Positions 10,589-19,381 of a stretch of DNA of 41,861 nt are shown here, piece after piece. Origin of the DNA: Myxococcales bacterium (lineage in GTDB: Bacteria > Myxococcota_A > Polyangia > Palsa-1104 > SHYY01); assembly GCA_009692555.1 (NCBI GenBank), contig SHYY01000027.1, forward strand, positions 1 to 41,861. Reading direction: 5' to 3'. The stretch's first letter is position 1. The number at the start of each line of letters is the position of its first letter. The position numbers and the translations under genes were made by a program. Below the pieces are notes generated by a model. The model was not told where the DNA came from and ran no database searches. It saw only the letters and a program-made list of their open reading frames with translations.

Positions 10589-10669
10589 GCCCTCCAGGAT
10601 GGATCTGGACACTTTTTCTGTCCAGTCCTTTTCGCCGGCCAGAAGCGGTAGGACCGGGTGGTGGGCGGC

Positions 10670-12004
10670 TCAGCTCCACATCGCGCGGGCGCGGGCCACG
10701 TCGGCGCCGATCCCGGCGACCAGGCGCGGATCGCTGAAGACGTTCAGGCGCGGAGCGAGCAGCTTGGCGTAGCGGTCGAAGAACAGCATCTGCTTGGTGA
10801 CCAGGATGAACTCCTTCGGGAGGTGCATTCCGTGCTTCACCGACACCCGCATCACCGACGGGAGAAGCTCTCCGTACTTGAGCTCGCCGAAGGAGAGCGA
10901 GAGCCAGGGCGCGTAGACCGCCTTCAGGTCGACCGCCAGCTCGTCGAGGTCGACCTGGGCCCCCACCGAGCCCATCTCCGCCATCACCGCGGCGAGGCGG
11001 CGGTAGTCGCCGGTGGCGAAGGAGATGATGTAGTCCGTCACCTGCCGGCGCTGCAGCGGCGTGAAGCGGCCGATGATCCCGAAGTCGAGGAAGCCGAGCC
11101 GCCCGTCGTCGAGGACCAGGAGGTTTCCGGCGTGGACGTCGCCGTGGAAGAATCCGTAGAGGATCATGCACTGGAACCAGGCGTGCATCCCGTGGACGAG
11201 CGTGCCCTCGGCGTCGCTGGTGCGCGCCCGCACCGCCGCGACATCGTCGACGCGGACGCCGTAGAAGCGCTCCATCACCAGCATCCGGCGCGTGGTGTAT
11301 TCGGGGATCACCGTCGGTGCGACGATGTCGCCGTGCCCGAGCGCGCCCATGATCCGGTTGAACTCGACCATGTTCTCGGCCTCGCGCACGAAGTCGAGCT
11401 CCTCGTGGATCGTGGCGTCGAAGTCATTGACGATCGCCACCGGGTTGGCCAGCTCCACCCGCGGCACGAGGGCGAACACGCGCGCGGCGAGGTGGAGGAT
11501 CCGCACGTCGGCGTCGACGCGATCCTGGATGTTCGGCCGCTGGATCTTCACCACCACGTCGCGCCCGTCACGGAGACGCGCGGCGTGGACCTGGGCGATC
11601 GACGCGGAGGCGAGCGGCGCGGGATCGAGCGAGGCGAACACCTCCTCGATCGGGCGGCCGAGATCGGCGCGCAGGATCCGCACGGCGTCGGCGAACGGGA
11701 ACGGGCGGACGCGATCGAGGCAGTGGCGGAACTCGGCGACGTAGCGGCGCGGGAAGAGCCCCTGGCTCGAGGCGACGATCTGTCCGAGCTTGATGTAGGT
11801 GGGGCCGAGATCCTCGAAGGCGCGCCGCACCAGCGACGGGGTGACGTCCTTCCGGCCAGCGAGCCGGGCGGCGATGCCGAGCGCGACGTAGCGCGCGATC
11901 ACCAGCCCAGCGAGGAGCACCCGCCGCACGGTGCGCGAACCGAGGAGCACTCCGAGGCAGGCCCCGAGAGCGACGAGCCACGGCAGATCGAGCGGGGTGC
12001 CCAT
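10670..12004 (-). CDS. ABC1/UbiB-family atypical protein kinase
   Basis: 444 residues. The UbiB hallmarks are present: FEDLGPTYIKLGQIVASS (KxGQ motif), ASASIAQVHAARL (alanine-rich nucleotide loop), the invariant lysine region VVVKIQRP, HGDVHAGNLLV and LDFG. N-terminal hydrophobic segments (LVALGACLGVLLG and VLLAGLVIARYVALGI) suggest a membrane anchor, whereas UbiB usually has C-terminal ones. The family supports quinone biosynthesis or isoprenoid-lipid handling through ATPase activity. It follows the patatin gene by 12 bases on the same strand and likely shares its transcript. Confidence 0.88.
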   Translation of the reverse strand: MGTPLDLPWLVALGACLGVLLGSRTVRRVLLAGLVIARYVALGIAARLAGRKDVTPSLVRRAFEDLGPTYIKLGQIVASSQGLFPRRYVAEFRHCLDRVRPFPFADAVRILRADLGRPIEEVFASLDPAPLASASIAQVHAARLRDGRDVVVKIQRPNIQDRVDADVRILHLAARVFALVPRVELANPVAIVNDFDATIHEELDFVREAENMVEFNRIMGALGHGDIVAPTVIPEYTTRRMLVMERFYGVRVDDVAAVRARTSDAEGTLVHGMHAWFQCMILYGFFHGDVHAGNLLVLDDGRLGFLDFGIIGRFTPLQRRQVTDYIISFATGDYRRLAAVMAEMGSVGAQVDLDELAVDLKAVYAPWLSLSFGELKYGELLPSVMRVSVKHGMHLPKEFILVTKQMLFFDRYAKLLAPRLNVFSDPRLVAGIGADVARARAMWS

Positions 12005-12016
12005 CGATAGGGGAGG

Positions 12017-13321
12017 CTAGCCGCGCGATTCGCGCAGGTTCGGGCGGCGCTTGTGCTCGTCGTCGGCGTTCGGGGGCGGCTGATCGCGCAGCGGCCGCAT
12101 CTCGATGCCGTGGGCGCGGAACACGCCGGCGAGGAGCTGATGGTTCGAGGCCAGCGCGCTCGCCACCGCCTCGTAACCGTGCGTGGAGGCGACGTCCTTG
12201 TTCCAGAAGTTCATCGGGTTCATGTTGAAGAAGGCGTAGTCGTCGGAGGCGGGCTCGATGAACACCACGTCCGCCTGGATCGTCTCGTCGCGGTAGACCA
12301 GCTCCTTGGCGAGATCGAGGCGCGCCCCGATCAGCGTGCGCGCAGCCTGCGAGATCAGCGTCGGCAGGCCGTGCTCGTAGAGCGAGCGGCCGGCGCGATC
12401 GTAGCGGATGCGGGTGAAGGGGTTGTAGCAGATCACCAGCTCGCAGCCCTTCTCGACGGCGACCCGCACATTGGCGGTGCGCATCAGGCCCCCGTCGGCG
12501 AGGTCGAGGCGGTCGGGCTCGCCCGGCTCGCCGACGCGCGGGTTCTCGATCAGCATCGGCTTGTACCAGATCGGAATGGCGCACGAGGCGGCGATGGCGC
12601 GCGACACCGGGATGCTGGCGTACGGCTCGTCGTGGCCGAAGACGACCATCTCGCCGCGGTTGAGATCGGCGGCGGTCAGGTAGAGCGCCTTGCCGGTGCG
12701 GCGGAAGCTCTCGTTGAAGTCGTCGGGGAGGCCGGCGCGGCGCATGTTGCGGCGAAGGTAGTGCTCGAGCGCGGTCGGGTCGAAGAGGCCGGTGGGCAGG
12801 AGGCGCGCGGTGGCCTGGGTCATCTTGCCGACGGTGGTGCGGAAGCTGAACGCCTGGCCGGTGCGGGAGTCGGTGGCGCCGGAGAGCCAGTTGGTGAACA
12901 GCTCCTGCTGCTTGTCGAGGAACAGCCCGCCGCGGTGGAGCAGCTCGAAGGCGTTCGGCCGCATGAAGTGCCACGGCTTGAACGGCTCGTAGGTCTCGCT
13001 GGTGCCGCGAAGGATGCGGAACACCTCGTCGGGCGAGATGCCGGCGGCGAGCACCGACGCCAGGATCGAGCCGGCGGAGAGCCCGACAAAGATATCGAAG
13101 TCGGTCAGGCCGAAGGGCTGGCTGGCGCCGTGGGGCAGCTTGCGCCGGAGGAACGCCTCGTCGAGCGCGCGCAGGCCGCCCGCCTTGAAGGCGCCGCCCG
13201 AGACCGCTCCGCCCGCGAGCACGATCCCGACCTTGCCCCGCCGGAGACGCGGCAGCGAGGGATCCAGCTTCTGGATCACCGAGATGCCGCGGTGCTGGAG
13301 GAAGCGCTTCTCGAAGCCCAT
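12017..13321 (-). CDS. Patatin-like phospholipase
   Basis: 434 residues from ATG 13321; the frame is open far upstream but that part is out of register with any conserved domain. The anionic-hole loop is LAGGAVSGGAFKAGG (35-49), the nucleophile elbow GLSAGS puts Ser at 82, and LADGGL carries the Asp of the Ser-Asp dyad. Family members hydrolyse acyl esters of phospholipids or neutral lipids; some are secreted effectors, but there is no signal peptide here, so a cytoplasmic or membrane-surface role is likelier. It is the first gene of a two-gene unit with the UbiB-type kinase. Confidence 0.88.
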   Translation of the reverse strand: MGFEKRFLQHRGISVIQKLDPSLPRLRRGKVGIVLAGGAVSGGAFKAGGLRALDEAFLRRKLPHGASQPFGLTDFDIFVGLSAGSILASVLAAGISPDEVFRILRGTSETYEPFKPWHFMRPNAFELLHRGGLFLDKQQELFTNWLSGATDSRTGQAFSFRTTVGKMTQATARLLPTGLFDPTALEHYLRRNMRRAGLPDDFNESFRRTGKALYLTAADLNRGEMVVFGHDEPYASIPVSRAIAASCAIPIWYKPMLIENPRVGEPGEPDRLDLADGGLMRTANVRVAVEKGCELVICYNPFTRIRYDRAGRSLYEHGLPTLISQAARTLIGARLDLAKELVYRDETIQADVVFIEPASDDYAFFNMNPMNFWNKDVASTHGYEAVASALASNHQLLAGVFRAHGIEMRPLRDQPPPNADDEHKRRPNLRESRG

Positions 13322-13328
13322 GGAGCCG

Positions 13329-13357
13329 AGTATCGGCCACCGTTGGCGCGGTTGCAA
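13329..13357 (-). promoter_or_regulatory. Promoter of the patatin gene
   Basis: On the minus strand: TTGCAA (13352-13357), 17 bases, GATACT (13329-13334), then seven bases to ATG 13321. There is no ribosome-binding site, so the mRNA is probably leaderless. Confidence 0.55.
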
Positions 13358-13417
13358 ACCCGGGAATTCGGTCGCCGCGGGCCCCCGCGCGCGGCTTCCC
13401 GGTGTTATAGAGCGCCC

Positions 13418-14053
13418 ATGGCACGCACCAAGACCGAGGCTGCGCTCGCCGAAGCCGAGCGCGAGCATGCCGGCGACCCGGTGCGCGCGGAGCTGCTGGC
13501 GCGCGCGCGTCGCTTCAAGTCGAGCTGGCTGGAGCTGGCGGAGTCGCTCTCGTCGCTGCGCAAAGGCGGACAGTGGAAGCACTGGGGCCACGCCTCGTTC
13601 GACGAGTACGCGAAGAAGGAGCTGCACCTCCGGCAGGAGACGGTCGACAAGCTGACCGGGTCGTTCCTGTTCCTGCAAAAGCGGGCGCCCGAAGTGCTCG
13701 CGCGCGACGGGGTGGGCAGGCCGATCCCGAGCTACCAGTCGGTCGATTTCCTGCGGCGCGCCGAGGAGCGCGAGGGGGCGCCGGCGGAGGCGGTGACCGA
13801 GATCCACCGGCGCGTGATCGACGAGGCGGCGTCGCTGCCGTCGCTGGCGCGGAAGTACAAGGAGGTGGTCTTTCCGCTGGACGACGACGAGCGGCGGGAG
13901 AGGGATTCCGCCGCGATCCGGGCAGCGGCGCGCCGGCTGCACGAGCTGCTCGACGGAACCGAGGCGGTGCCGAAGCGGCTGGCGGGCGAGGTGCGGACCG
14001 CGATCGAGAGGCTGATCGAGGCGCTGCCGGAAGAGGAGTCGGAGGCGGCGTAG
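13418..14053 (+). CDS. Uncharacterised charged, helical protein
   Basis: 211 residues from ATG 13418, with a -10-like TTATAG at 13405-13410 just before it. It is rich in Glu, Arg and Ala and mostly helical; WKHWGHASFDEYAKKELHL near residue 50 is the most distinctive block. It resembles uncharacterised proteins with a small DNA-binding-like N-terminal fold, but I cannot name a family with confidence. There is no signal peptide or membrane segment, so it should be cytoplasmic. It is divergent from the patatin gene (96-base gap) and convergent with the gene at 14059. Confidence 0.65.
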   Translation: MARTKTEAALAEAEREHAGDPVRAELLARARRFKSSWLELAESLSSLRKGGQWKHWGHASFDEYAKKELHLRQETVDKLTGSFLFLQKRAPEVLARDGVGRPIPSYQSVDFLRRAEEREGAPAEAVTEIHRRVIDEAASLPSLARKYKEVVFPLDDDERRERDSAAIRAAARRLHELLDGTEAVPKRLAGEVRTAIERLIEALPEEESEAA

Positions 14054-14058
14054 CCCCC

Positions 14059-14457
14059 CTACCTGCCCTCCGCCAGCACCTGGCGGTACCACTCCTTGGT
14101 CGTCAGGTTGCGCTCGATCCCGATTCGAGTGGCCGAGACCAGGAACGGGACGTGGAAGTCGTTGGCGAGGCCGCGGGCGAAGCCGGTGATCGCCCACTCG
14201 CCGTCGAGGGGGTGGTCCTTCTGGTGGATCTGGACGAGACCGCCGTTGTGGGTCTCGCACAGGATGCGCCCGAGGAAGCAGCCGAGGCGGGTGGCCTCGT
14301 CCTCGTCGAGCGGCGCCTCGTGCTCGGCGAGCCAGGCGTCGATCGCTCGCAGGGTGGCGGGGCTGAAGCTCCGCGGGTCGGTTTCGAGGCCCAGCTCCTC
14401 CGCCAGCTCCTCGCTCGCCTGGAGCAGGAGGGTCCACATCTGGTCGGGCGTGCTCAT
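14059..14457 (-). CDS. Uncharacterised acidic protein
   Basis: 132 residues from ATG 14457; upstream in-frame starts would run through the divergent promoter region. It is acidic, with a helical N-terminal half (LLLQASEELAEELGLE) and a beta-rich middle (LGRILCETHNGGLVQI, GEWAITGFARGLANDFHVPF). No catalytic motif is recognised and it looks cytoplasmic. It could belong to a family of small proteins of unknown function. It is convergent with the gene at 13418, five bases apart. Confidence 0.6.
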   Translation of the reverse strand: MSTPDQMWTLLLQASEELAEELGLETDPRSFSPATLRAIDAWLAEHEAPLDEDEATRLGCFLGRILCETHNGGLVQIHQKDHPLDGEWAITGFARGLANDFHVPFLVSATRIGIERNLTTKEWYRQVLAEGR

Positions 14458-14486
14458 CGCCGAGGAGTAGCACGCCCCGTCGCTGA

Positions 14487-14516
14487 TTGACACCGCGGAT
14501 CGGCTCGCACTATCGT
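14487..14516 (+). promoter_or_regulatory. Promoter of the MotA/ZorA-like operon
   Basis: TTGACA (14487-14492), 18 bases, TATCGT (14511-14516). The predicted start near 14523 leaves a leader of about 65 bases before ATG 14588. That leader holds a 21-codon ORF (14526-14591) whose TGA overlaps the ATG. Confidence 0.55.
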
Positions 14517-14587
14517 GCAAAGCGCATGCAGGCTGGACCGTTGCAACGACTCGTCGCGGCGGCGCGCGCGCTCTCCGGCGAGCGGGC

Positions 14588-16432
14588 ATGACGCGCCTCC
14601 GCTGGGGGCTCGGAGCGGCGCTGACGCTGCTCTCGCTGGGGACGATCCGATCGGCCCTGGGCACTTACGTCGCGCACCACCTGTGGCTCGGCGCAGCGAC
14701 GGTGATCGTGCTCGGCATCATCGCCGTCGGGGGCTTCGCCAGCCTCGCCTTCGCCCGCCGCCGCCTGGGGCGCGAGCTCGCGGGCCTGTCCCGCGAGCCC
14801 GCGACCGGAGAGCTGATCGACGGGCGACGGCGAAGGCTGGAGGAGATCCGCCGCACCGGCGCCACGCCCGACCTCGACGCGCTGGCGCAGGCGAGCGCCG
14901 CCGAGGAGACCGGGCGCGCCTACATCGGTCGCTACCTGGTCGCGGTGACGGTCCTGGTCGGTCTGGTCGGCACCTTTGCCGGCCTGATGGAGACGCTGCG
15001 CGGTGTCGCGCCGCTGCTCAGCGAGGACCAGGGTGCGACGCTCAAGCTGATCGCCGCGCCGCTGGCCGGGCTCGACGTGACCTTCGGCGCGAGCATCGTC
15101 GGGATCCTGGTGACGCTGGCCCTGGCCCTGGTGCAGGGCGATCTCGTGCTCGCCGAGGAGCTGGCGCTGGCGCGGCTCGAGGAGCGCACCACGCACTGGC
15201 TCGTCCCGTCGCTGTGGCCGCCCGCGGATTCGGCGGCCGAGCGCGCGGCGCGTGAGCTCGCGGCGCTCCGCACCGAGCTCTCGGGCTTCCTCCATGCGTC
15301 CGTGGATGCGACCAGCGGCAAGGTCGCGGCGGCGGCGGCGACCGGGATCGAGTCGCTGGTCCGCGAGGTGAAGGGACTGCTCGCAGCGACGGTGAAGGAG
15401 AGCGCCCTGGCGATGCAGGCCGCGATGGCCGGCCTGCCTGCGGAGTTCGAGAAGCAGCTCCGGCCGGTCCTGGCCAAGGAGGGGGCACGCATCGGCGAGC
15501 TGCGCGAGGCGGCCGCCAGCGCGATGAAGAGCGCGCTGGCGGAGGTCACCAGGGCTTCCGCCGAGGTAAGCGCCACCCTCGAAAAGAGCGCTGCAGCGAG
15601 CGCCGCGACGCACGGACAGCTGATCACCCAGGCGGCCGAGCACACCGCGGCGGTTCGGAGCGGGGCGCAGGAGACTGCGACCCGCGCCGAGGCTGCCTTC
15701 GGGCGGATCGGCGAGGCCCATGCGGCCCGGCTCGACGCTGCGGTCAAGTCGCTGATCGATCTGGTCGCCGGGCGCGGCGAGGAGATCCGCGACTCGGCCA
15801 GCGCGAACGCGGCTCACTTCGACGCGGTGGCAGCGACGCTTCAGGACGTCGGGGCGCAGATCGCCCGCACCGGCGAGCGGCTGCTCGAGCAGGCAGCCGC
15901 GCAGGCGAGGGCGCTGGTCGGCACCGGCGAGGCGGTGGGGCAGCGCACCGAGGCTGCGCTGGCGCAGCTCGCGCAGGCGCACGCGGCGCGGCTCGATGCC
16001 ACCACGCGATCGCTGCTGGCGTCGGTGGACCGCTCGGTGGCGGGCACGGCCAAGAGCTTCGAGGGCGTCGCCGCGAGCCTCGATCGCACCGCGGGACAGA
16101 CCGCGGGGGGCCAGCAGAAGCTGATGGAGCAGGCCGCCGCGCAGGCCGCCGCGCTGGCCCTCGCGGCCGATGCGATGGCGCAGCGAGCGGAGGCGATCTT
16201 CACCCAGCTCGCGCAGGCCCACGCCACGCGCCTCGACGCCACGGTGCGCTCGCTGCTCGGCGCGGTGGAGCGCTCGGTGGGCGAGCAGGGCACGAAGCTC
16301 GAGGCGGCCGCGGGCGCGCTCGCGAAGGCGGCGGCGGATCGATCGACGGTGGCCGGGGAGCTGGGGCGGCTCGGCGACGGGCTGGCGCGGCTCGAGGCGC
16401 TGGTGAAGAACGCCCGCGAGGGCGGCGGGTGA
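14588..16432 (+). CDS. MotA/TolQ/ExbB-type proton-channel subunit with long repetitive tail (ZorA-like)
   Basis: 614 residues. Two N-terminal hydrophobic helices are followed by a channel core with VAVTVLVGLVGTFAGLMETL and FGASIVGILVTLALALV, the two conserved helices of the MotA/TolQ/ExbB family. From about residue 215 the protein is a long Ala/Glu-rich coiled tail with at least three related repeats keyed by AHAARLDAAVKSL, AHAARLDATTRSLL and AHATRLDATVRSLL. A MotA-like channel with a long cytoplasmic tail is the ZorA design of Zorya anti-phage systems, but the ZorC, ZorD or ZorE partners are absent here. It overlaps the OmpA/MotB-like gene by four bases (GTGA). Confidence 0.8.
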   Translation: MTRLRWGLGAALTLLSLGTIRSALGTYVAHHLWLGAATVIVLGIIAVGGFASLAFARRRLGRELAGLSREPATGELIDGRRRRLEEIRRTGATPDLDALAQASAAEETGRAYIGRYLVAVTVLVGLVGTFAGLMETLRGVAPLLSEDQGATLKLIAAPLAGLDVTFGASIVGILVTLALALVQGDLVLAEELALARLEERTTHWLVPSLWPPADSAAERAARELAALRTELSGFLHASVDATSGKVAAAAATGIESLVREVKGLLAATVKESALAMQAAMAGLPAEFEKQLRPVLAKEGARIGELREAAASAMKSALAEVTRASAEVSATLEKSAAASAATHGQLITQAAEHTAAVRSGAQETATRAEAAFGRIGEAHAARLDAAVKSLIDLVAGRGEEIRDSASANAAHFDAVAATLQDVGAQIARTGERLLEQAAAQARALVGTGEAVGQRTEAALAQLAQAHAARLDATTRSLLASVDRSVAGTAKSFEGVAASLDRTAGQTAGGQQKLMEQAAAQAAALALAADAMAQRAEAIFTQLAQAHATRLDATVRSLLGAVERSVGEQGTKLEAAAGALAKAAADRSTVAGELGRLGDGLARLEALVKNAREGGG

Positions 16433-17058
16433 GGCGGCGCGGGCACCGGGTGCTGTTTCCGATCAACGTGTGGCCACCGATGGTCGACGCGCTGACGCTC
16501 GCGCTGGCGGCGTTCGTGGTGCTGATGATGGTGGCGGCGGCGGCGCAGCGCGGGCTCCTGGCGCGGCTGCGCGAGCGGGATCGCCAGGTCGAGCAGCTGC
16601 AGAAGGACAAGGAGCGCATCGAGCGGCGGCTGCGCGCGGTCGCGCCGGCGGGGATCGTCGAGGTGGAGGAGGGCAAGGTGATCCTTCAGGGCGAGGTGCT
16701 GTTCGACTCGGGCAGCGACGAGCTGACGCCAGCGGGCCAGGTGCATCTCGCCACCCTGGCGGTGCCGCTCGCCGAGCTCCTTCGCAGCGAGCCCGACCAG
16801 ATGGTGCTGGTCGGGGGCCACACCGACGATATTCCGATTCACAACCTCCGCTTCTTCTCGAACTGGGAGCTCTCGACGGCGCGCGCTGTGGCGGTGGCGC
16901 GGGTGTTGACGGCCGCCGGACTGGCACCGCGTCAGGTGCTCGCTGCCGGCTTCGGGCCCTACCACCCGAGGCTGCAGAACCAGGACGAGGTCAGCCGGCG
17001 CCGCAACCGCCGGATCGAGGTGACCCTGGTGCCGATCCGATCGGTGGCCACGCGCTAG
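16429..17058 (+). CDS. MotB/OmpA-family protein (ZorB-like)
   Basis: 209 residues from GTG 16429. One N-terminal membrane helix (ALTLALAAFVVLMMVAAAA) is preceded by Asp20 in PPMVDALT, the position of the proton-carrying Asp of MotB and ZorB. A coiled stretch follows, then an OmpA-like peptidoglycan-binding domain (VLFDSGSDELTPAG, GGHTDDIPI, FFSNWELSTARA, RRRNRRIEV). It should form an ion-driven complex with the upstream protein, anchored to peptidoglycan. The TAG stop lies inside the CTAG end of the 17055-17246 inverted-repeat element. Confidence 0.88.
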   Translation: MRRRGHRVLFPINVWPPMVDALTLALAAFVVLMMVAAAAQRGLLARLRERDRQVEQLQKDKERIERRLRAVAPAGIVEVEEGKVILQGEVLFDSGSDELTPAGQVHLATLAVPLAELLRSEPDQMVLVGGHTDDIPIHNLRFFSNWELSTARAVAVARVLTAAGLAPRQVLAAGFGPYHPRLQNQDEVSRRRNRRIEVTLVPIRSVATR

Positions 17059-17246
17059 TGTCCTGTCCGAGAAATTCTTTGCAGAATTTCTCAGCCAGAA
17101 CACTAGCCTCGATCCCACGGTGCGTGCCGCCCCGCCCCGTCGGCGGAGCCGCCTGGGTCCCCACCCCTGCTCACGGCGGCACTTGCCGCCGGGCCGCGGC
17201 CGTGCGCGGCCTTTTTCTACTGCGAACTTCTGTGTCGGGACACTAG
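17055..17246. repeat. 192-bp inverted-repeat (MITE-like) element
   Basis: The ends are CTAGTGTC (17055-17062) and GACACTAG (17239-17246), and the inverted match extends imperfectly for about 23 bases. The first 52 bases (17055-17106) are themselves a hairpin: CTAGTGT/ACACTAG outside and GAGAAATTCT/AGAATTTCTC (17069-17078 and 17083-17092) inside. The AT-rich arms contrast with the GC-rich neighbours. No ORF lies inside. Confidence 0.65.
17192..17216 (+). terminator. Rho-independent terminator
   Basis: Stem GGCCGCG (17192-17198) pairs with CGCGGCC (17205-17211), with a six-base loop and TTTTT after it. It lies inside the inverted-repeat element and would end the MotA/OmpA-like operon. Confidence 0.75.
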
Positions 17247-17258
17247 GCCAGATCGAGA

Positions 17259-18260
17259 CTAGCTCCGGGCCATCTGCTCGAGCTGATCGAGCTGCGGCTG
17301 CGGCCCGAGCGTGACCAGCGTGTCGCCTGCCTCGATCGAGACGTCGGCCGGCGGGTTGAACCGCATCGTTCCGCTCGGCTTCTGGATCGCCACGACGACG
17401 ATCCCGAGGCCGCGCAGCGGGCTGTCCTTCAGCACCACGCCGGCGAGGCGACTGCCCGCCGCGATCCGCGTCTCCTCGAGTTGCAGCTCGACGTGCTCGC
17501 TGCGCGTCGCCAGTTCGAGGAAGTCCACCACCGCCGGCCGCAGCACCGCCTGCGCCACCCGGTGCCCGCCGATGACGTAAGGCGAGATCACGCGGTTCGC
17601 CCCCGCCCGCAGCAGCTTCTCCTCGGCGCGCTCGTTCTCGGCCCGCGAGACGATGTTCATCTTCTCGTTGAGGAAGCGCGCGCTCATCGTGATGTAGAGG
17701 TTGTCGGCGTCCGACGCGAGCACCGTCACCAGGCCGCGTGCGCGCTCGATGCCGGCGCGCTTCAGCACATCGTCGTGGGTCGCATCCCCGTGCAGAAAGA
17801 TCCCCTGCTCCGGCCGCCGCTCGCCGATCCCGTCCGGCGCCTCGGGCTCCCGCTCGATCACCACGAAGGGCATCCCCTTGGCCGCGAACTCCTTGCACAC
17901 GAAGCGCCCCATCCTCCCGTAACCACACACGATCAGGTGGTCCTTCAGTGCCGCCAGGCTGCGCTCCATCCGTTGCCTCCCGAGGGCGGCCGCAAGCTCG
18001 CCCGTGACGATCAACCGGATCAGCTCCGTCGCCGCATAGAACAGCGCGAAGATCCCCCCGAGCGAGAGCACCATCGTGAAGGCCCGTCCGGTGTCGGACA
18101 GCGGGTGGACCTCGCTGAAGCCGACGGTGGTGAGGGTGATCACGCTCATGTAGAGCGACTCGAAGTAGGACCACCCCTCGACCAGGTGGAAGCCCAGGGT
18201 CCCGAACGCGATCAGGCCGAAGGGAACGGTGAGGGCCGCGATAAAGCGGACGGGGCGCAC
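17259..18260 (-). CDS. Two-helix potassium channel with RCK (TrkA-N/TrkA-C) domains
   Basis: 333 residues from GTG 18260. A first helix (IAALTVPFGLIAFGTLGF), a pore loop with selectivity filter TLTTVGF, and a second helix (AFTMVLSLGGIFALFYAA) form a 2-TM channel. The TrkA-N domain starts at HLIVCGYGRMGRFVCKEF and carries a conserved acidic residue in VVIERE; a TrkA-C domain closes the protein. It resembles Kch/MthK-type channels gated by ligands binding RCK domains. It is convergent with the ZorAB-like pair, separated by the 192-bp element. Confidence 0.9.
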   Translation of the reverse strand: MRPVRFIAALTVPFGLIAFGTLGFHLVEGWSYFESLYMSVITLTTVGFSEVHPLSDTGRAFTMVLSLGGIFALFYAATELIRLIVTGELAAALGRQRMERSLAALKDHLIVCGYGRMGRFVCKEFAAKGMPFVVIEREPEAPDGIGERRPEQGIFLHGDATHDDVLKRAGIERARGLVTVLASDADNLYITMSARFLNEKMNIVSRAENERAEEKLLRAGANRVISPYVIGGHRVAQAVLRPAVVDFLELATRSEHVELQLEETRIAAGSRLAGVVLKDSPLRGLGIVVVAIQKPSGTMRFNPPADVSIEAGDTLVTLGPQPQLDQLEQMARS

Positions 18261-18316
18261 GCACGTTCGCTAGCCGCGCGCGTGGAAAGTTGCAAGGACA
18301 AAGGCTGCGGAGAGGG

Positions 18317-18389
18317 TGCCCCAGGGCGGAATCGAACCGCCGACACGCGGATTTTCAATCCGCTGCTCTACCAGCTGAGCTACCGGGGC
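18317..18389 (-). tRNA. tRNA-Phe (GAA)
   Basis: 73 bases fold into a full cloverleaf on the minus strand: acceptor GCCCCGG/CTGGGGC with one G-U pair, D arm GCTC/GAGC, anticodon stem GCGGA/TCCGC with loop TTGAAAA (anticodon GAA), and T arm GGCGG/CCGCC with TTCGATT. The discriminator base is A. The CCA end is not encoded (CCC follows). Confidence 0.97.
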
Positions 18390-18504
18390 GTGAGTGCAAG
18401 GCGCCATGTATGCAACGCCGCGCGGCGCGAAGTCAAGCCCGCACGGCGGGCGCGGGCGAGGTTGCGCTTGCCGTCGAATCATCGGGTTGTGGTATGTTGC
18501 GCGC

Positions 18505-19353
18505 GTGGCAGACCCGGACGGGCGTGGCCGGCGCGATGAGGCGAAACCGGCGATCGACAGCGGCGGCGCGGCAGCCAGTCCCCTGGCCACCGCACGGGCC
18601 TATTTTGCCGAGATCCAGAAGCAGGACTTCTACCTCTCCCTCGGCGTCGCCCGCGAGGCCGGACCGGACGAGATCCACCGTGCCTTCCTGCGCCTTGCCA
18701 AGCGCTGGCACCCCAACCTGCATGCGCTCGAGAACGCCGAGGTGCGCTCGCTGGTGGAGGAGATCTTCATCTTCCTCAAGCGCGGGCACGACACGCTGAT
18801 GGATCCGGCGAAGGCCAGCGCCTACCGGACCCGCGTGCCGACCGCCAACCCGGTCCCACCCGCGCCCGCGAAGCCGGCCGGCAATGCGGCCGCAGCGACG
18901 GCCAAGACGCCCGTCCGCACCCCCGCGGTGGCCTCCAAGGCCGCAGCTTCACGACCCACCACCGGACCGCCCCTCCCCGCCGCCAGGGCGATCCCGGCCG
19001 CCGCGAAGGCAGCGCCCGCGGCCCGGACGCCGCCGCAACCGGACGACATCGACAAGGTCATCCAGATCGGCAGCGATCTCCTGACCGCGTATGACTTCCG
19101 CCTCGCCCGCGCCGCGTTCGAGCGGGCGCTGGCGCGCGACCCGACCCACCCCGGAGTGCGCGCGCTGCTCGCCGTCGTCGCGGCGCGGGAGTTCCAGGTC
19201 AACGGGCAGCTCCCTGCCGCCGTGAAGCAGTACGAGGCGGCCCTCGCCATCGACCCCAGCTGCGGGCTGGCGCGCGCGGGCCTGAACCAGATCGAAGAGA
19301 TGCAGGCCGCACCGAAGCGCGGGCTGTTCCGCAAGTTCTTCTTCGACGAATGA
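18505..19353 (+). CDS. J-like-domain and TPR protein
   Basis: 282 residues from GTG 18505, with a -10-like TATGTT seven bases before it. Residues about 40-105 form a J-type domain (DFYLSLGVAREAGPDEIHRA), but the catalytic HPD motif reads HPN (69-71). A long Ala/Pro linker follows, then two TPR-like helix pairs from about residue 185. Classical J proteins stimulate Hsp70 ATPase through HPD, so this one may bind without full stimulation. An Hsp70-family gene begins 28 bases downstream, so a partnership is likely. Confidence 0.82.
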   Translation: MADPDGRGRRDEAKPAIDSGGAAASPLATARAYFAEIQKQDFYLSLGVAREAGPDEIHRAFLRLAKRWHPNLHALENAEVRSLVEEIFIFLKRGHDTLMDPAKASAYRTRVPTANPVPPAPAKPAGNAAAATAKTPVRTPAVASKAAASRPTTGPPLPAARAIPAAAKAAPAARTPPQPDDIDKVIQIGSDLLTAYDFRLARAAFERALARDPTHPGVRALLAVVAAREFQVNGQLPAAVKQYEAALAIDPSCGLARAGLNQIEEMQAAPKRGLFRKFFFDE

Positions 19354-19381
19354 TGGACAGGCCAGCGAAAGAAGCACTGCG

